Under the pieces are notes generated by a model. It was given only the letters and a program-made list of their open reading frames with translations. It was not told the DNA's origin and searched no databases. A stretch of 64,000 bases of DNA from Plecoglossus altivelis (Eukaryota > Chordata > Actinopteri > Osmeriformes > Plecoglossidae), in assembly GCA_036571765.1 (NCBI GenBank), contig BROE01000019.1:7137625-7201624 (forward strand), in the 5' to 3' direction. Positions 32,101 through 43,514 of the stretch are shown one piece after another. Within the stretch, counting starts at the first letter, position 1. Each line of letters opens with the position of its first letter. The position numbers and the translations under genes are program-made.

Positions 32101-32804
32101 CATCAACCTCTTTGATCCCCCTGCCACAGACAACGGCGCGTGTCAATTGTGCGCTTTAACATTTGCATGCTCGTGCCTCAGTAGGTGTTAGTTGAAATTA
32201 CAATGTGTTTCCAGGCATCCTATTCATCGTCAATGAATGTATGGATGTACTAAGATGTACTCAAGTTCTGAGTGCATCTTAGGAATTTCTCCAAGCAGAT
32301 ACGAGTCGCACTCAAGGTTGTGATTGTCCACCGCTGCTTAATCACAATGGTGCGTCACTATTGCTGTTGCTTACTGACAAGTACGTTTGTGGTTGCGTAA
32401 TGAATGAAGATTTAAGTGAAATGAAGAATGCAGATTTTAGCAGAAGTCACGATTCATATTTAAGGAAGAATTTATTGTGTGCTCTAACAGACAACGTGGA
32501 CATTAGAGAATTCACTTATAAATTAGTGTGCAAAATAATGACAAGAGAACTAAACGTTAAACAGTAGCCTACACGTCATGGTACACCTTATATATAGCTC
32601 AATGTACAATATTTACAATTTTAATTAATGCAGTTCTGTGTGGCACAGTGGTAATGGGATGACAGAAAGGGGCGTAGTGTTCACAACACTTTGTAATTGG
32701 TGTCCTTTGTGTCCATCTCTGTCAGAGGGAAACAGTCTGGCTCTTAAGCAGGTGAAGCCATTGAAAATATTATAATAATGTGTAATTATCAAAATTGTAT
32801 GTGA

Positions 32805-33777
32805 TTAGGGCCATGGTCTCCACACAGCCTGACAGACTGAGAGGTTCTGGGCCTTTGAGATAGCTTGGCTCTGGGCCTGGCGATGATAGAGGACATTAGC
32901 ATCCTTTAGTTTGGGTGACTTATGATGGTTCCTGCTGAGGCCACAAACCTGCTGTGTGTGTCCAGAGTCCTGCATCTTCATCTGAGGTTTGGACAGAGGG
33001 TTCTTCATACTGGCCAGAAGGTCAGGTGGATGAACTGGAGCTCTGACAGCCACAACAGCCTGGCTAACAAGATGACCAGCAAGAGGAGAGCTGAGCAGCC
33101 CCTTTCCTTCAGGACCCAGGAATCGTGCAGCTCTCTGCAGGCAGGTGGAGAAGCCATCTTTAAAGGATTGGTGTCCAACTTCCCCCTTCTTTCTGTCCAC
33201 ATCAGCAGTGTTCTTCAGGAAGAGAACCGTGTGTTCTAGGATCTCAGCTTTCTCCACTCTACGCTGATACTGACCCTGAGGAAGAGAAGACAACCAGAGG
33301 AACATCAGTCAATGTACAGTTCTGCAAGCAGGAAGTGTTTACAGCTGTGTGTTCCTTTAAGAGAGTCAGTGTGGGGAAGTTGAGAGACTCGAGGTGGTCA
33401 CCTGCTGTGGTTCTTTCAGCAGCAGGGCTGTCAGACCCTCCAGACTGTGCTTGATTCTCTCCCTGCGTCTCCTCTCCACCTGAGGCTTGAGGAGCTGTGG
33501 GAGATGAGAGAGATCGTCAGTAGGAGTTCACACAAGTGTCTCTGTTGACAACCAGCACTAGAGTCGATACATTGTGTGTATTCTTATCATTTTTGAGAAC
33601 AATTATGCCATTACTGTGGTAGACATTGGCTTCAGAAGGCTATGGTGCATGTTGCTGATAGTAAAGTATGGTATTGGCGTGATCATTTAAAATGTAATCA
33701 CATATTGCAGCAATTACATACAGATAAGATTGCATCAATATTGATGCTCTATTAAGGATTCTTACCTTTCTGTCCAT
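32805..33777 (-). CDS. her7: her7-like bHLH-Orange repressor, array copy 1
   Basis: This is a Hairy/E(spl)-class transcriptional repressor. her7 is a core oscillator of the zebrafish segmentation clock. Exons: 33766-33777, 33402-33494 and 32805-33275, all GT/AG with matching phases, giving 191 residues. Exon 1 supplies only MDRK; upstream in-frame codons lack ATG and are closed by TAA, while this ATG has A at -3 and G at +4. Exon 2 encodes the basic region and helix 1 (LLKPQVERRRRERIKHSLEG). Exon 3 encodes helix 2 (RRVEKAEILEHTVLFLK), an Orange-like segment (HQSFKDGFSTCLQRAARFL) and the C-terminal Groucho-binding VWRPWP just before the stop. The basic region has Lys where Hes proteins usually have Asn (RIN). 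Downstream of the stop this copy is unlike copies 2 and 3, so it marks the left edge of the array. Confidence 0.85.
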
Positions 33778-34256
33778 ATTCCTCTTCACTGTTCCAACGG
33801 GGTTGGCTTGTTCTGGGATGGCGTTATCAAATATGACAAGATTGTTGGAGTTATTGGCCGTATCCACAAGTTAGGTTGATGACAAACAGTTGTCTTGTGT
33901 GCACTGTCAGTGGATGACAGTTTGTGAATGGGTGGTTCTTCTTGTTCAGTGTCTTTTAAAGGCCACAAAGTTTGAAGGAGATTTTAAGCTCCTCCCATCT
34001 TGGGATGTAACCAATACTGGATGCGTCGCCTACACAGACAACTTTGAAAGACTTCCCAACAACTTTATGGAATACATGCGCTATAGATTGAAGCTCGAAG
34101 TCTAAATAATCGCCCGTACGTCTACACACATGAAATCATATCAAGACAGGTAGAATTATCAAGTGACGTTATCACGGTACTTGGTGAAATCGTGAGTAGA
34201 CACGTAGTGGGATAGAATTACTGTAGAGTGAGATCAAAGAGTATCCCCCACCCCAT
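33778..34256 (-). promoter_or_regulatory. her7 copy 1 proximal upstream region
   Basis: The sequence up to the start of unit S1 is shared almost base for base with 39815-40298 upstream of copy 2, but not with the region upstream of copy 3. On the minus strand a TATA-like TTTAAAAG lies near 33953-33960, suitably placed for a transcript starting shortly before exon 1. Confidence 0.5.
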
Positions 34257-34788
34257 CCCACTCTCTGGCAACAACAGTCAGACACCAGCAGTCACAAACG
34301 GCACGCGTATTGTAATGAGCCGTGTGTGATGGTGTAAAGAAGGGACAACAGCGAGCTCTTTCCCAAATGTGTCACAGATGTGTGAATATTTAAGGTGACA
34401 AACAGAGGATTGTAAGACAAGTCACAACAGGGTCTAAAGTTGCCCAAATGGCACGCGCACAAAGGTCTGGAGAAGTGCTATTTTGAAAGTGGGAACTGAA
34501 AAGGCCATTAATCTTCCATGAACCCTAAAAGAGACCTGGATAAACAACATTTATTTTTAATACATAAAAAAATACACGTACGATTTCCTATTGACGTCGT
34601 TTGGATGAGAAAAGTGATCATTTTGTAAAACGACCACTTTTTCCCTTTTTTTTCCCCCCCCCCCAAACAGGGTCGGTCTTTCTGCTGTTCAGAGATACAT
34701 TTACCTAGACTGTGTATCGATTTAGGGTCGATAAATACCTGGAAACGGCTCCCCATTGCACAACCACAGTCTGTCGTGTGTGTGTTGT

Positions 34789-34842
<54 letters not shown>

Positions 34843-36490
34843 TTGTGTGTGTTTGTGTGTGTGTGTGTGGTGTGTGGGTGTGTGTGTTGTGTGGTGTGTT
34901 GTGGTGTGGGTGTGTGGTGTGGTGTGTGTGTGCGTGTGTACGTTTATGTATGTCATTCCAGTAAATAACTAATGTTATCGTCTATTGGAACTGAGATTAA
35001 GTCTAGTTAAGTCAAATTGAGAAAAACGATGCGTCTGTTTGAACTAAGTGTATATGCTGCCAAACAGGACTCAGCATTTGCTTTGGTCAAATACAGATGT
35101 GATGGATGTAGAGAGCACAGGGCTGTATGCGTGTCAGTCAAATCAGCGGTAAAACTGCGGAAACACAGTCCCGTGGACAAGTGTGAAACCGGCCACAAGG
35201 CCACGCGTGAGGAGAGGTGCGAGAATGAGCCGGACAGGCTTCCTCCCGTTTGACACCGGAGTATGAAAATGTTGCTATTAAAGAAAGCGTGACCATTGTG
35301 CGCCCTGGATGTTACTTAAAACAGTAAATGCGACGCGATGACAATGGTCGTTCAAGACCGTGCCTAGTGTCCGTTTTACGCGTAGATCTAGTATGCAATT
35401 ATTAAATACATTTTGAACGAGATACACTTATTTGATGAATGGAATAATATTTTAATACAATGTGTTAAAGAGATCAATGTGTGAGTGGAACGGAACGGGG
35501 GAACGAACGAAAACTCCCACGACATCAGAGCGGCAGCATGCTTCCTACTCTTTATTGCGCCTTGGTACAAATTTTAACAGGTACTAGAGAACTGATTGCA
35601 GGCCCATTTCCCAAGGGAAAGGGCTCAGTACATTTTCCCAGCCTGGCACATCATGGACCATATATTTCGATCTGAATGTACGTCTATTATCAACCATAGC
35701 GTTAAATGAACATTGTCTTGTTGGGGGAACTGGAGATGCACGCTTCCAGGTGTGAAAGGACACGTTTACACAGGCATAGATTGACCGTGGATCCTATTCA
35801 TGTTTTGGGAAGTTTTGTAAATTTTCAGCAATTTATTCGGTCAAATATATAGTTGTTGCCAGTTCCAATTGCAGCCTGCAACTCTTTTAAATGTTCTAAA
35901 GTGTTTGATGGTGATTTTACAACCATAATTTAATTGTTGAGATCACCTTTGCAACCATATTTGGAAGTGGAAGCTATAAAGGCTTCATCTTAAAGGACGT
36001 CCACAAAAGTCCACAAAAGGCGTCAGTTCAAAGAAATGACCCAAATTCTCCCTCTAAATCCTGAGGTGTGGAAAAGTGGTTCCCACGGACACCTTTCTTT
36101 CATCTTCCGGCACGCGACTTAACACCCATACGTGTTAGGCAACGCATGTTTGACATTTGCAAGTGTGCTGACACTGAAAAACGGCACGTGCTGGCAAATG
36201 TATGTTAACGTATGCCCACCAACACAAGTACGCACACAAAATCAAGACACGTTATGAGGAACATTTTTATTTTTCTCTATCTTAAAAAAAATGTAAACAA
36301 ATAAATTAACGTGCAAAAGAATAGATGAGATAAATATGACAGTGATGTGCCAACAAGGTATACAGTGTATCTGTTTTGTTCAAAATTCCAACTTAATACA
36401 ATATTTACATGTTTTACATTTGCTGCTCAGTACAGTATTGCAATCACTGCAAATCAACGAATCAACAGAATCTAGTGTTTACAACACTGG
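34257..36490. repeat. Array unit S1 (upstream unit of her7 copy 1)
   Basis: About 2.2 kb repeated at 36501-38717 (S2) and 40299-42490 (S3), nearly identical apart from GT-repeat length. It carries GGCACGCG at 34300, 34450 and 36109, GGCACGTG at 36183, CCACGCG at 35201, an RBPJ-type CGTGGGAA (minus strand, 36080-36087) and a T-box-type AGGTGTGA at 35748-35755. It has no coding capacity. The segment near 35561-35625 aligns with the modules of the her7-her1 intergenic region, so the unit appears to be a diverged copy of clock-gene upstream DNA. Confidence 0.85.
34783..34945. repeat. (GT)n microsatellite in S1
   Basis: A long GT tract with TGTGGTGTG interruptions. The same position in S2 (about 36992-37155) and S3 (about 40795-40908) has different lengths. 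Confidence 0.95.
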
Positions 36491-36500
36491 NNNNNNNNNN
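36491..36500. other. Assembly gap (10 N)
   Basis: The left flank ends TACAACACTGG and the right flank begins CTCTCGCGCCAACAAC. In the rest of the array these two sequences are separated by a complete her7 gene (about 38718-40298). The gap therefore probably hides a her7 copy of about 1.6 kb, or joins two allelic assemblies. Confidence 0.9.
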
Positions 36501-37062
36501 CTCTCGCGCCAACAACAGTCAGACACCCAGCAGTCACAAACGGCACGCGTATTGTAATGAGCCGTGTGTGATGGTGTAAAGAAGGGACAACAGCGAGCTC
36601 TTTCCCAAATGTGTCACAGATGTGTGAATATTTAAGGTGACAAACAGAGGATTGTAAGACAAGTCACAACAGGGTCTAAAGTTGCCCAAATGGCACGCGC
36701 ACAAAGGTCTGGAGAAGTGCTATTTTGAAAGTGGGAACTGAAAAGGCCATTAATCTTCCATGAACCCTAAAAGAGACCTGGATAAACAACATTTATTTTT
36801 AATACATAAAAAAATACACGTACGATTTCCTATTGACGTCGTTTGGATGAGAAAAGTGATCATTTTGTACGACTCAACAGGGTCGGTCTTTCTGCTGTTC
36901 AGAGATACATTTACCTAGACTGTGTATCGATTTAGGGTCGATAAATACCTGGAAACGGCTCCCCCATTGCCGCAACCCAACAGTCTGTCCGTGTGTGTGT
37001 TGTAGTGGGTGTGTGTGTTGTGTGTGTGTGTTGTGTGTGTGTGTGTGTGTGTGTGTGTGAGT

Positions 37063-37103
<41 letters not shown>

Positions 37104-38717
37104 TGTGGTGTGTGTGGTGTGTGTGGAGTGTGTGGTGTGTGTGTGTGTGTGCGTGGTGTAACTTGTGTTATGGTTATTTGGCATTCCAGTAAATAACTAA
37201 TGTTATCGTCTATTGGAACTGAGATTAAGTCTAGTTAAGTCAAATTGAGAAAAACGATGCGTCTGTTTGAACTAAGTGTATATGCTGCCAAACAGGACTC
37301 AGCATTTGCTTTGGTCAAATACAGATGTGATGGATGTAGAGAGCACAGGGCTGTATGCGTGTCAGTCAAATCAGCGGTAAAACTGCGGAAACACAGTCCC
37401 GTGGACAAGTGTGAAACCGGCCACAAGGCCACGCGTGAGGAGAGGTGCGAGAATGAGCCGGACAGGCTTCCTCCCGTTTGACACCGGAGTATGAAAATGT
37501 TGCTATTAAAGAAAGCGTGACCATTGTGCGCCCTGGATGTTACTTAAAACAGTAAATGCGACGCGATGACAATGGTCGTTCAAGACCGTGCCTAGTGTCC
37601 GTTTTACGCGTAGATCTAGTATGCAATTATTAAATACATTTTGAACGAGATACACTTATTTGATGAATGGAATAATATTTTAATACAATGTGTTAAAGAG
37701 ATCAATGTGTGAGTGGAACGGAACGGGGGAACGAACGAAAACTCCCACGACATCAGAGCGGCAGCATGCTTCCTACTCTTTATTGCGCCTTGGTACAAAT
37801 TTTAACAGGTACTAGAGAACTGATTGCAGGCCCATTTCCCAAGGGAAAGGGCTCAGTACATTTTCCCAGCCTGGCACATCATGGACCATATATTTCGATC
37901 TGAATGTACGTCTATTATCAACCATAGCGTTAAATGAACATTGTCTTGTTGGGGGAACTGGAGATGCACGCTTCCAGGTGTGAAAGGACACGTTTACACA
38001 GGCATAGATTGACCGTGGATCCTATTCATGTTTTGGGAAGTTTTGTAAATTTTCAGCAATTTATTCGGTCAAATATATAGTTGTTGCCAGTTCCAATTGC
38101 AGCCTGCAACTCTTTTAAATGTTCTAAAGTGTTTGATGGTGATTTTACAACCATAATTTAATTGTTGAGATCACCTTTGCAACCATATTTGGAAGTGGAA
38201 GCTATAAAGGCTTCATCTTAAAGGACGTCCACAAAAGTCCACAAAAGGCGTCAGTTCAAAGAAATGACCCAAATTCTCCCTCTAAATCCTGAGGTGTGGA
38301 AAAGTGGTTCCCACGGACACCTTTCTTTCATCTTCCGGCACGCGACTTAACACCCATACGTGTTAGGCAACGCATGTTTGACATTTGCAAGTGTGCTGAC
38401 ACTGAAAAACGGCACGTGCTGGCAAATGTATGTTAACGTATGCCCACCAACACAAGTACGCACACAAAATCAAGACACGTTATGAGGAACATTTTTATTT
38501 TTCTCTATCTTAAAAAAAATGTAAACAAATAAATTAACGTGCAAAAGAATAGATGAGATAAATATGACAGTGATGTGCCAACAAGGTATACAGTGTATCT
38601 GTTTTGTTCAAAATTCCAACTTAATACAATATTTACATGTTTTACATTTGCTGCTCAGTACAGTATTGCAATCACTGCAAATCAACGAATCAACAGAATC
38701 TAGTGTTTACAACACTG
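36501..38717. repeat. Array unit S2
   Basis: Matches S1 with an offset of 2,228 bases over most of its length. It carries the same set of sites: GGCACGCG at 36542 and 38337, GGCACGTG at 38411, CGTGGGAA (minus) at 38308-38315 and AGGTGTGA at 37976-37983. A minus-strand AATAAA at 38494-38499 could end the transcript of her7 copy 2, whose stop codon is about 350 bases away. Confidence 0.85.
36992..37155. repeat. (GT)n microsatellite in S2
   Basis: This is the same locus as the S1 repeat, with a different length and interruptions. Confidence 0.95.
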
Positions 38718-38841
38718 GATACAGAAAACAGAAAAAATACTTCATTTTACAGTCTTCAAAGATACTGTGTATATGAGGAATTGGATGAAGACTTTCAGCC
38801 ATTTGAATTCGAGTTCAGTACCCGTCCAGCATTTGATGTGT

Positions 38842-39814
38842 TTAGGGCCAAGGTCTCCACACAGCCTGGCAGACTGAGAGGTTCTGGGCCTTTGAGATAG
38901 CTTGGCTCTGGGCCTGGCGATGATAGAGGACATTAGCATCCTTTAGTTTGGGTGACTTATGATGGTTCCTGCTGAGGCCACAAACCTGCTGTGTGTGTCC
39001 AGAGTCCTGCATCTTCATCTGAGGTTTGGACAGAGGGTTCTTCATACTGGTCAGAAGGTCAGGTGGATGAACTGGAGCTCTGACAGCCACAACAGCCTGG
39101 CTAACAAGATGACCAGCAAGAGGAGAGCTGAGCAGCCCCTTTCCTTCAGGACCCAGGAATCGTGCAGCTCTCTGCAGGCAGGTGGAGAAGCCATCTTTAA
39201 AGGATTGGTGTCCAACTTCCCCCTTCTTTCTGTCCACGTCAGCAGTGTTCTTCAGGAAGAGAACCGTGTGTTCTAGGATCTCAGCTTTCTCCACTCTACG
39301 CTGATACTGACCCTGAGGAAGAGAAGACAACCAGAGGAACATCAGTCAATGTACAGTTCTGCAAGCAGGAAGTGTTTACAGCTGTGTGTTCCTTTAAGAG
39401 AGTCAGTGTGGGGAAGTTGAGAGACTCGAGGTGGTCACCTGCTGTGGTTCTTTCAGCAGCAGGGCTGTCAGACCCTCCAGACTGTGCTTGATTCTCTCCC
39501 TGCGTCTCCTCTCCACCTGAGGCTTGAGGAGCTGTGGGAGATGAGAGAGATCGTCAGTAGGAGTTCACACAAGTGTCTCTGTTGACAACCAGCACCAGAG
39601 TCGATACATTGTGTGTATTCTTATCATTTTTGAGAACAATTATGCCATTACTGTGGTAGGCATTGGCTTCAGAAGGCTATGGTGCATGTTGCTGATAGTA
39701 AAGTATGGTGTTGGCGTGATCATTTAAAATGTAATCACATATTGCAGCAATTACATACAGATAAGATTGCATCAATATTGATGCTCTATTAAGGATTCTT
39801 ACCTTTCTGTCCAT
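38842..39814 (-). CDS. her7: her7-like bHLH-Orange repressor, array copy 2
   Basis: Exons 39803-39814, 39439-39531 and 38842-39312 have the same structure as copy 1 and give 191 residues starting MDRK. The protein is almost identical to copy 1; the one substitution I noticed is Thr for Ala in the segment PDLLTSMKNPLSK. The WRPWP tetrapeptide region, helix-loop-helix and the unusual Lys in the basic region are all retained, and no stop or frame break is visible. Neighbours are S2 downstream and S3 upstream. It is either a functional recent duplicate or an assembly duplicate; the sequence alone cannot separate these. Confidence 0.84.
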
Positions 39815-40794
39815 ATTCCTCTTCACTGTTCCAACGGGGTTGGTTTGTTCTGGGATGGCGTTATCAAATATGACAAGATTGTTGGAGTTATTGGCCGTAT
39901 CCACAAGTTAGGTTGATGACAAACAGTTGTCTTGTGTGCACTGTCAGTGGATGACAGTTTGTGAATGGGTGGTTCTTCTTGTTCAGTGTCTTTTAAAGGC
40001 CACAAAGTTTGAAGGAGATTTTAAGCTCCTCCCATCTTGGGATGTAACCAATACTGGATGCGTCGCCTACACAGACAACTTTGAAAGACTTCCCAACAAC
40101 TTTATGGAATACTTGCGCTATAGATTGAAGCTCGAAGTCTAAATAATCGCCCGTACGTCTACACACATGAAATCATATCAAGACAGGTAGAATTATCAAG
40201 TGACGTTATCACGGTACTTGGTGAAATCGTGAGTAGACACGTAGTGGGATAGAATTACTGTAGAGTGAGATCAAAGAGTATCCCCCACCCCACCCCACTC
40301 TCGCGCCAACAACAGTCAGACACCCAGCAGTCACAAACGGCACGCGTATTGTAATGAGCCGTGTGTGATGGTGTAAAGAAGGGATAACAGCGAGCTCTTC
40401 CCCAAATGTGTCACAGATGTGTGAATATTTAAGGTGACAAACAGAGGATTGTAAGACAAGTCACAACAGGGTCTAAAGTTGCCCAAATGGCACGCGCACA
40501 AAGGTCTGGAGAAGTGCTATTTTGAAAGTGGGAACTGAAAAGGCCATTAATCTTCCATGAACCCTTAAAGAGACCTGTATAAACAACATTTATTTTTAAT
40601 ACATAAAAAAATACACGTACGATTTCCTATTGACGTCGTTTGGATGAGAAAAGTGATCATTAGTTTTGTACGATTCAACAGGGTCGTTCTTTCTGCTGTT
40701 CAGAGATACATTTACCTAGATTGTGCATCGATTTGTGGTCGATAAATATCTCTGGAAACGGGCTCGCCTCATTGCACAAGAACCACAGGTCTGT

Positions 40795-40908
40795 GTGTTG
40801 TGTGTGGTTGTGTGTAGTGTAGTGTGTGTGTGTGTGTAGGTGTGTGTGTTGTGTGTGTGTGTTGTGCTGTGTGAGTGTTGTGTGTGTGTGTGTGTGTGTG
40901 TAGTTATG
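40795..40908. repeat. (GT)n microsatellite in S3
   Basis: This is a shorter, interrupted version of the S1/S2 GT repeat. Confidence 0.92.
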
Positions 40909-41090
40909 TATGTAATTCCAGTAAATAACTAATGTTATCGTCTATTGGAACTGAGATGAAGTCTAGTTAAGTCAAATTGAGAAAAACGATGCGTCTGTTT
41001 GAACTAAGTGTATATGCTGCCAAACAGGACTCAGCATTTGCTTTGGTCAAATACAGATGTGATGGATGTAGAGAGCACAGGGCTGTATGC

Positions 41091-41150
41091 CCCCGTTGGG
41101 GTCCCCCCCCCCACCCCCCCCCCCAAGTTCCCCCCCCCCAAATCCAAGCG
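41091..41150. other. C-rich block replacing conserved sequence in S3
   Basis: Where S1 and S2 read GTGTCAGTCAAATCAGCGG, S3 has GTTGGGGTCCCC followed by long C runs before the match resumes. It looks like a sequencing or consensus error, or a local expansion. Confidence 0.7.
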
Positions 41151-42614
41151 TAAACTGGCGAAAACCCAGTCCCGTGGACAAGTGTGAAACCGGCCACAAG
41201 GCCACGCGTGAGGAGAGGTGCGAGAATGAGCCGGACAGGCTTCCTCCCGTTTGACACCGGAGTATGAAAATGTTGCTATTAAAGAAAGCGTGACCATTGT
41301 GCGCCCTGGATGTTACTTAAAACAGTAAATGCGACGCGATGACAATGGTCGTTCAAGACCGTGCCTAGTGTCCGTTTTACGCGTAGATCTAGTATGCAAT
41401 TATTAAATACATTTTGAACGAGATACACTTATTTGATTAATGGAATAATATTTTAATACAATGTGTTAAAGAGATCAATGTGTGAGTGGAACGGAACGGG
41501 GGAACGAACGAAAACTCCCACGACATCAGAGCGGCAGCATGCTTCCTACTCTTTATTGCGCCTTGGTACAAATTGTAACAGGTACTAGAGAACTGATTGC
41601 AGGCCCATTTCCCAAGGGAAAGGGCTCAGTACATTTTCCCAGCCTGGCACATCATGGACCATATATTTCGATCTGAATGTACGTCTATTATCAACCATAG
41701 CGTTAAATGAACATTGTCTTGTTGGGGGAACTGGAGATGCACGCTTCCAAGTGTGAAAGGACACGTTTACACAGGCATAGATTGACCGTGGATCCTATTC
41801 ATGTTTTGGGAAGTTTTGTAAATTTTCAGCAATTTATTCGGTCAAATATATCGTTGTTGCCAGTTCCAATTGCAGCCTGCAACTCTAGTAAATGTTCTAA
41901 AGTGTTTGATGGTGAGTTTACAACCATAATTTAATTGTTGAGATCACCTTTGCAACCATATTTGGAAGTGGAAGCTATAAAGGCTTCATCTTAAAGGACG
42001 TCCACAAAAGTCCACAAAAGGCGTCAGTTCAAAGAAATGACCCAAATTCTCCCTCTAAATCCTGAGGTGTGGAAAAGTGGTTCCCACGGACACCTTTCTT
42101 TCATCTTCCGGCACGCGACTTAACACCCATACGTGTTAGGCAACGCATGTTTGACATTTGCAAGTGTGCTGACACTGAAAAACGGCACGTGCTGGCAAAT
42201 GTATGTTAACGTATGCCCACCAACACAAGTACGCACACAAAATCAAGACACGTTATGAGGAACATTTTTATTTTTCTCTATCTTAAAAAAAATGTAAACA
42301 AATAAATTAACGTGCAAAAGAATAGATGAGATAAATATGACAGTGATGTGCCAACAAGGTATACAGTGTATCTGTTTTGTTCAAAATTCCAACTTAATAC
42401 AATATTTACATGTTTTACATTTGCTGCTCAGTACAGTATTGCAATCACTGCAAATCAACGAATCAACAGAATCTAGTGTTTACAACACTGGATACAGAAA
42501 ACAGAAAAAATACTTCATTTTACAGTCTTCAAAGATACTGTGTATATGAGGAATTGGATGAAGACTTTCAGCCATTTGAATTCGAGTTCAGTACCCGTCC
42601 AGCATTTGATGTGT

Positions 42615-43514
42615 TTAGGGCCAAGGTCTCCACACAGCCTGGCAGACTGAGAGGTTCTGGGCCTTTGAGATAGCTTGGCTCTGGGCCTGGCGATGATAGA
42701 GGACATTAGCATCCTTTAGTTTGGGTGACTTATGATGGTTCCTGCTGAGGCCACAAACCTGCTGTGTGTGTCCAGAGTCCTGCATCTTCATCTGAGGTTT
42801 GGACAGAGGGTTCTTCATACTGGTCAGAAGGTCAGGTGGATGAACTGGAGCTCTGACAGCCACAACAGCCTGGCTAACAAGATGACCAGCAAGAGGAGAG
42901 CTGAGCAGCCCCTTTCCTTCAGGACCCAGGAATCGTGCAGCTCTCTGCAGGCAGGTGGAGAAGCCATCTTTAAAGGATTGGTGTCCAACTTCCCCCTTCT
43001 TTCTGTCCACATCAGCAGTGTTTTTCAGGAAGAGAACCGTGTGTTCTAGGATCTCAGCTTTCTCCACTCTACGCTGATACTGACCCTGAGGAAGAGAAGA
43101 CAACCAGAGGAACATCAGTCAATGTACAGTTCTGCAAGTAGGAAGTGTTTACAGCTGTGTGTTCCTTTAAGAGAGTCAGTGTGGGGAAGTTGAGAGACTC
43201 GAGGTGGTCACCTGCTGTGGTTCTTTCAGCAGCAGGGCTGTCAGACCCTCCAGACTGTGCTTGATTCTCTCCCTGCGTCTCCTCTCCACCTGAGGCTTGA
43301 GGAGCTGTGGGAGATGAGAGAGATCGTCAGTGGGAGTTCATACTTCGACACTTGTCGCTCGACACAAAGTTAGACTCATCTGTTGTCTCTCAAACGTCCA
43401 TTTTTAGATTTTTACATTTGTAGATTGCAAACATTTAAAACAATCCAAAGAAATTCTTACCTTTTTATACATTTTCGCTGTGTCCGATTTGTAAAATTTC
43501 ATCGAAATATCCAT
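42615..43514 (-). CDS. her7: her7-like bHLH-Orange repressor, array copy 3 (her1-proximal)
   Basis: Exons 43461-43514, 43212-43304 and 42615-43085 give 205 residues. Exon 1 encodes MDISMKFYKSDTAKMYKK, unrelated in sequence to exon 1 of copies 1 and 2. Exons 2 and 3 are almost identical to theirs: basic region LLKPQVERRRRERIKHSLEG, helix 2 RRVEKAEILEHTVLFLK, Orange-like segment and terminal VWRPWP. Identity with the other copies breaks at about 43341, inside intron 1. This copy faces her1 across a 5-kb divergent intergenic region, the arrangement known for her7 and her1 in zebrafish, so it is probably the ancestral gene. It should act as a Notch-responsive repressor, often as a dimer with other Hes factors (family knowledge). 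Confidence 0.86.

Larger units (their letters stand above)
26936..32804. other. Non-coding region between the 1,081-bp duplication and the her7 array
   Basis: I recognise no coding exon. The stretch holds a 30-base minisatellite, a CTG/CTC repeat and a GA microsatellite. At 29380-29560 lies a GC-rich, repeat-free segment (CGCGTGGTGCGCCTGCTAGC, ATAAATTCATAGGGCTGGCC) that could be a conserved non-coding element. Its role is unknown. Confidence 0.5.
40299..42490. repeat. Array unit S3
   Basis: Matches S1 and S2 but is slightly more diverged. The T-box-type site reads AAGTGTGA here. A block near 41091-41150 is replaced by C-rich low-complexity sequence, and the GT tract is shorter. GGCACGCG at 42110-42117, GGCACGTG at 42184-42191 and CGTGGGAA (minus, 42081-42088) are retained. 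A minus-strand AATAAA at 42267-42272 may terminate her7 copy 3. Confidence 0.85.

Noticed and set aside
32922..33239. 105-residue plus-strand frame, repeated in all three her7 copies
   Set aside because: Antisense shadow of her7 exon 3; its repetition only reflects the array.
33766..33867. Longer her7 copy 1 N-terminus beginning VDTANNSNNLVIFDN
   Set aside because: It starts at GTG (not ATG) and is closed upstream by an in-frame TAA; the only in-frame ATG in the exon gives MDRK.
37245..37481. 78-residue frame repeated in S1 and S2 (MRKTMRLFELSVYAAKQDSA)
   Set aside because: Conserved only because the units are near-identical copies; broken in S3 and without homology or splice signals I recognise.
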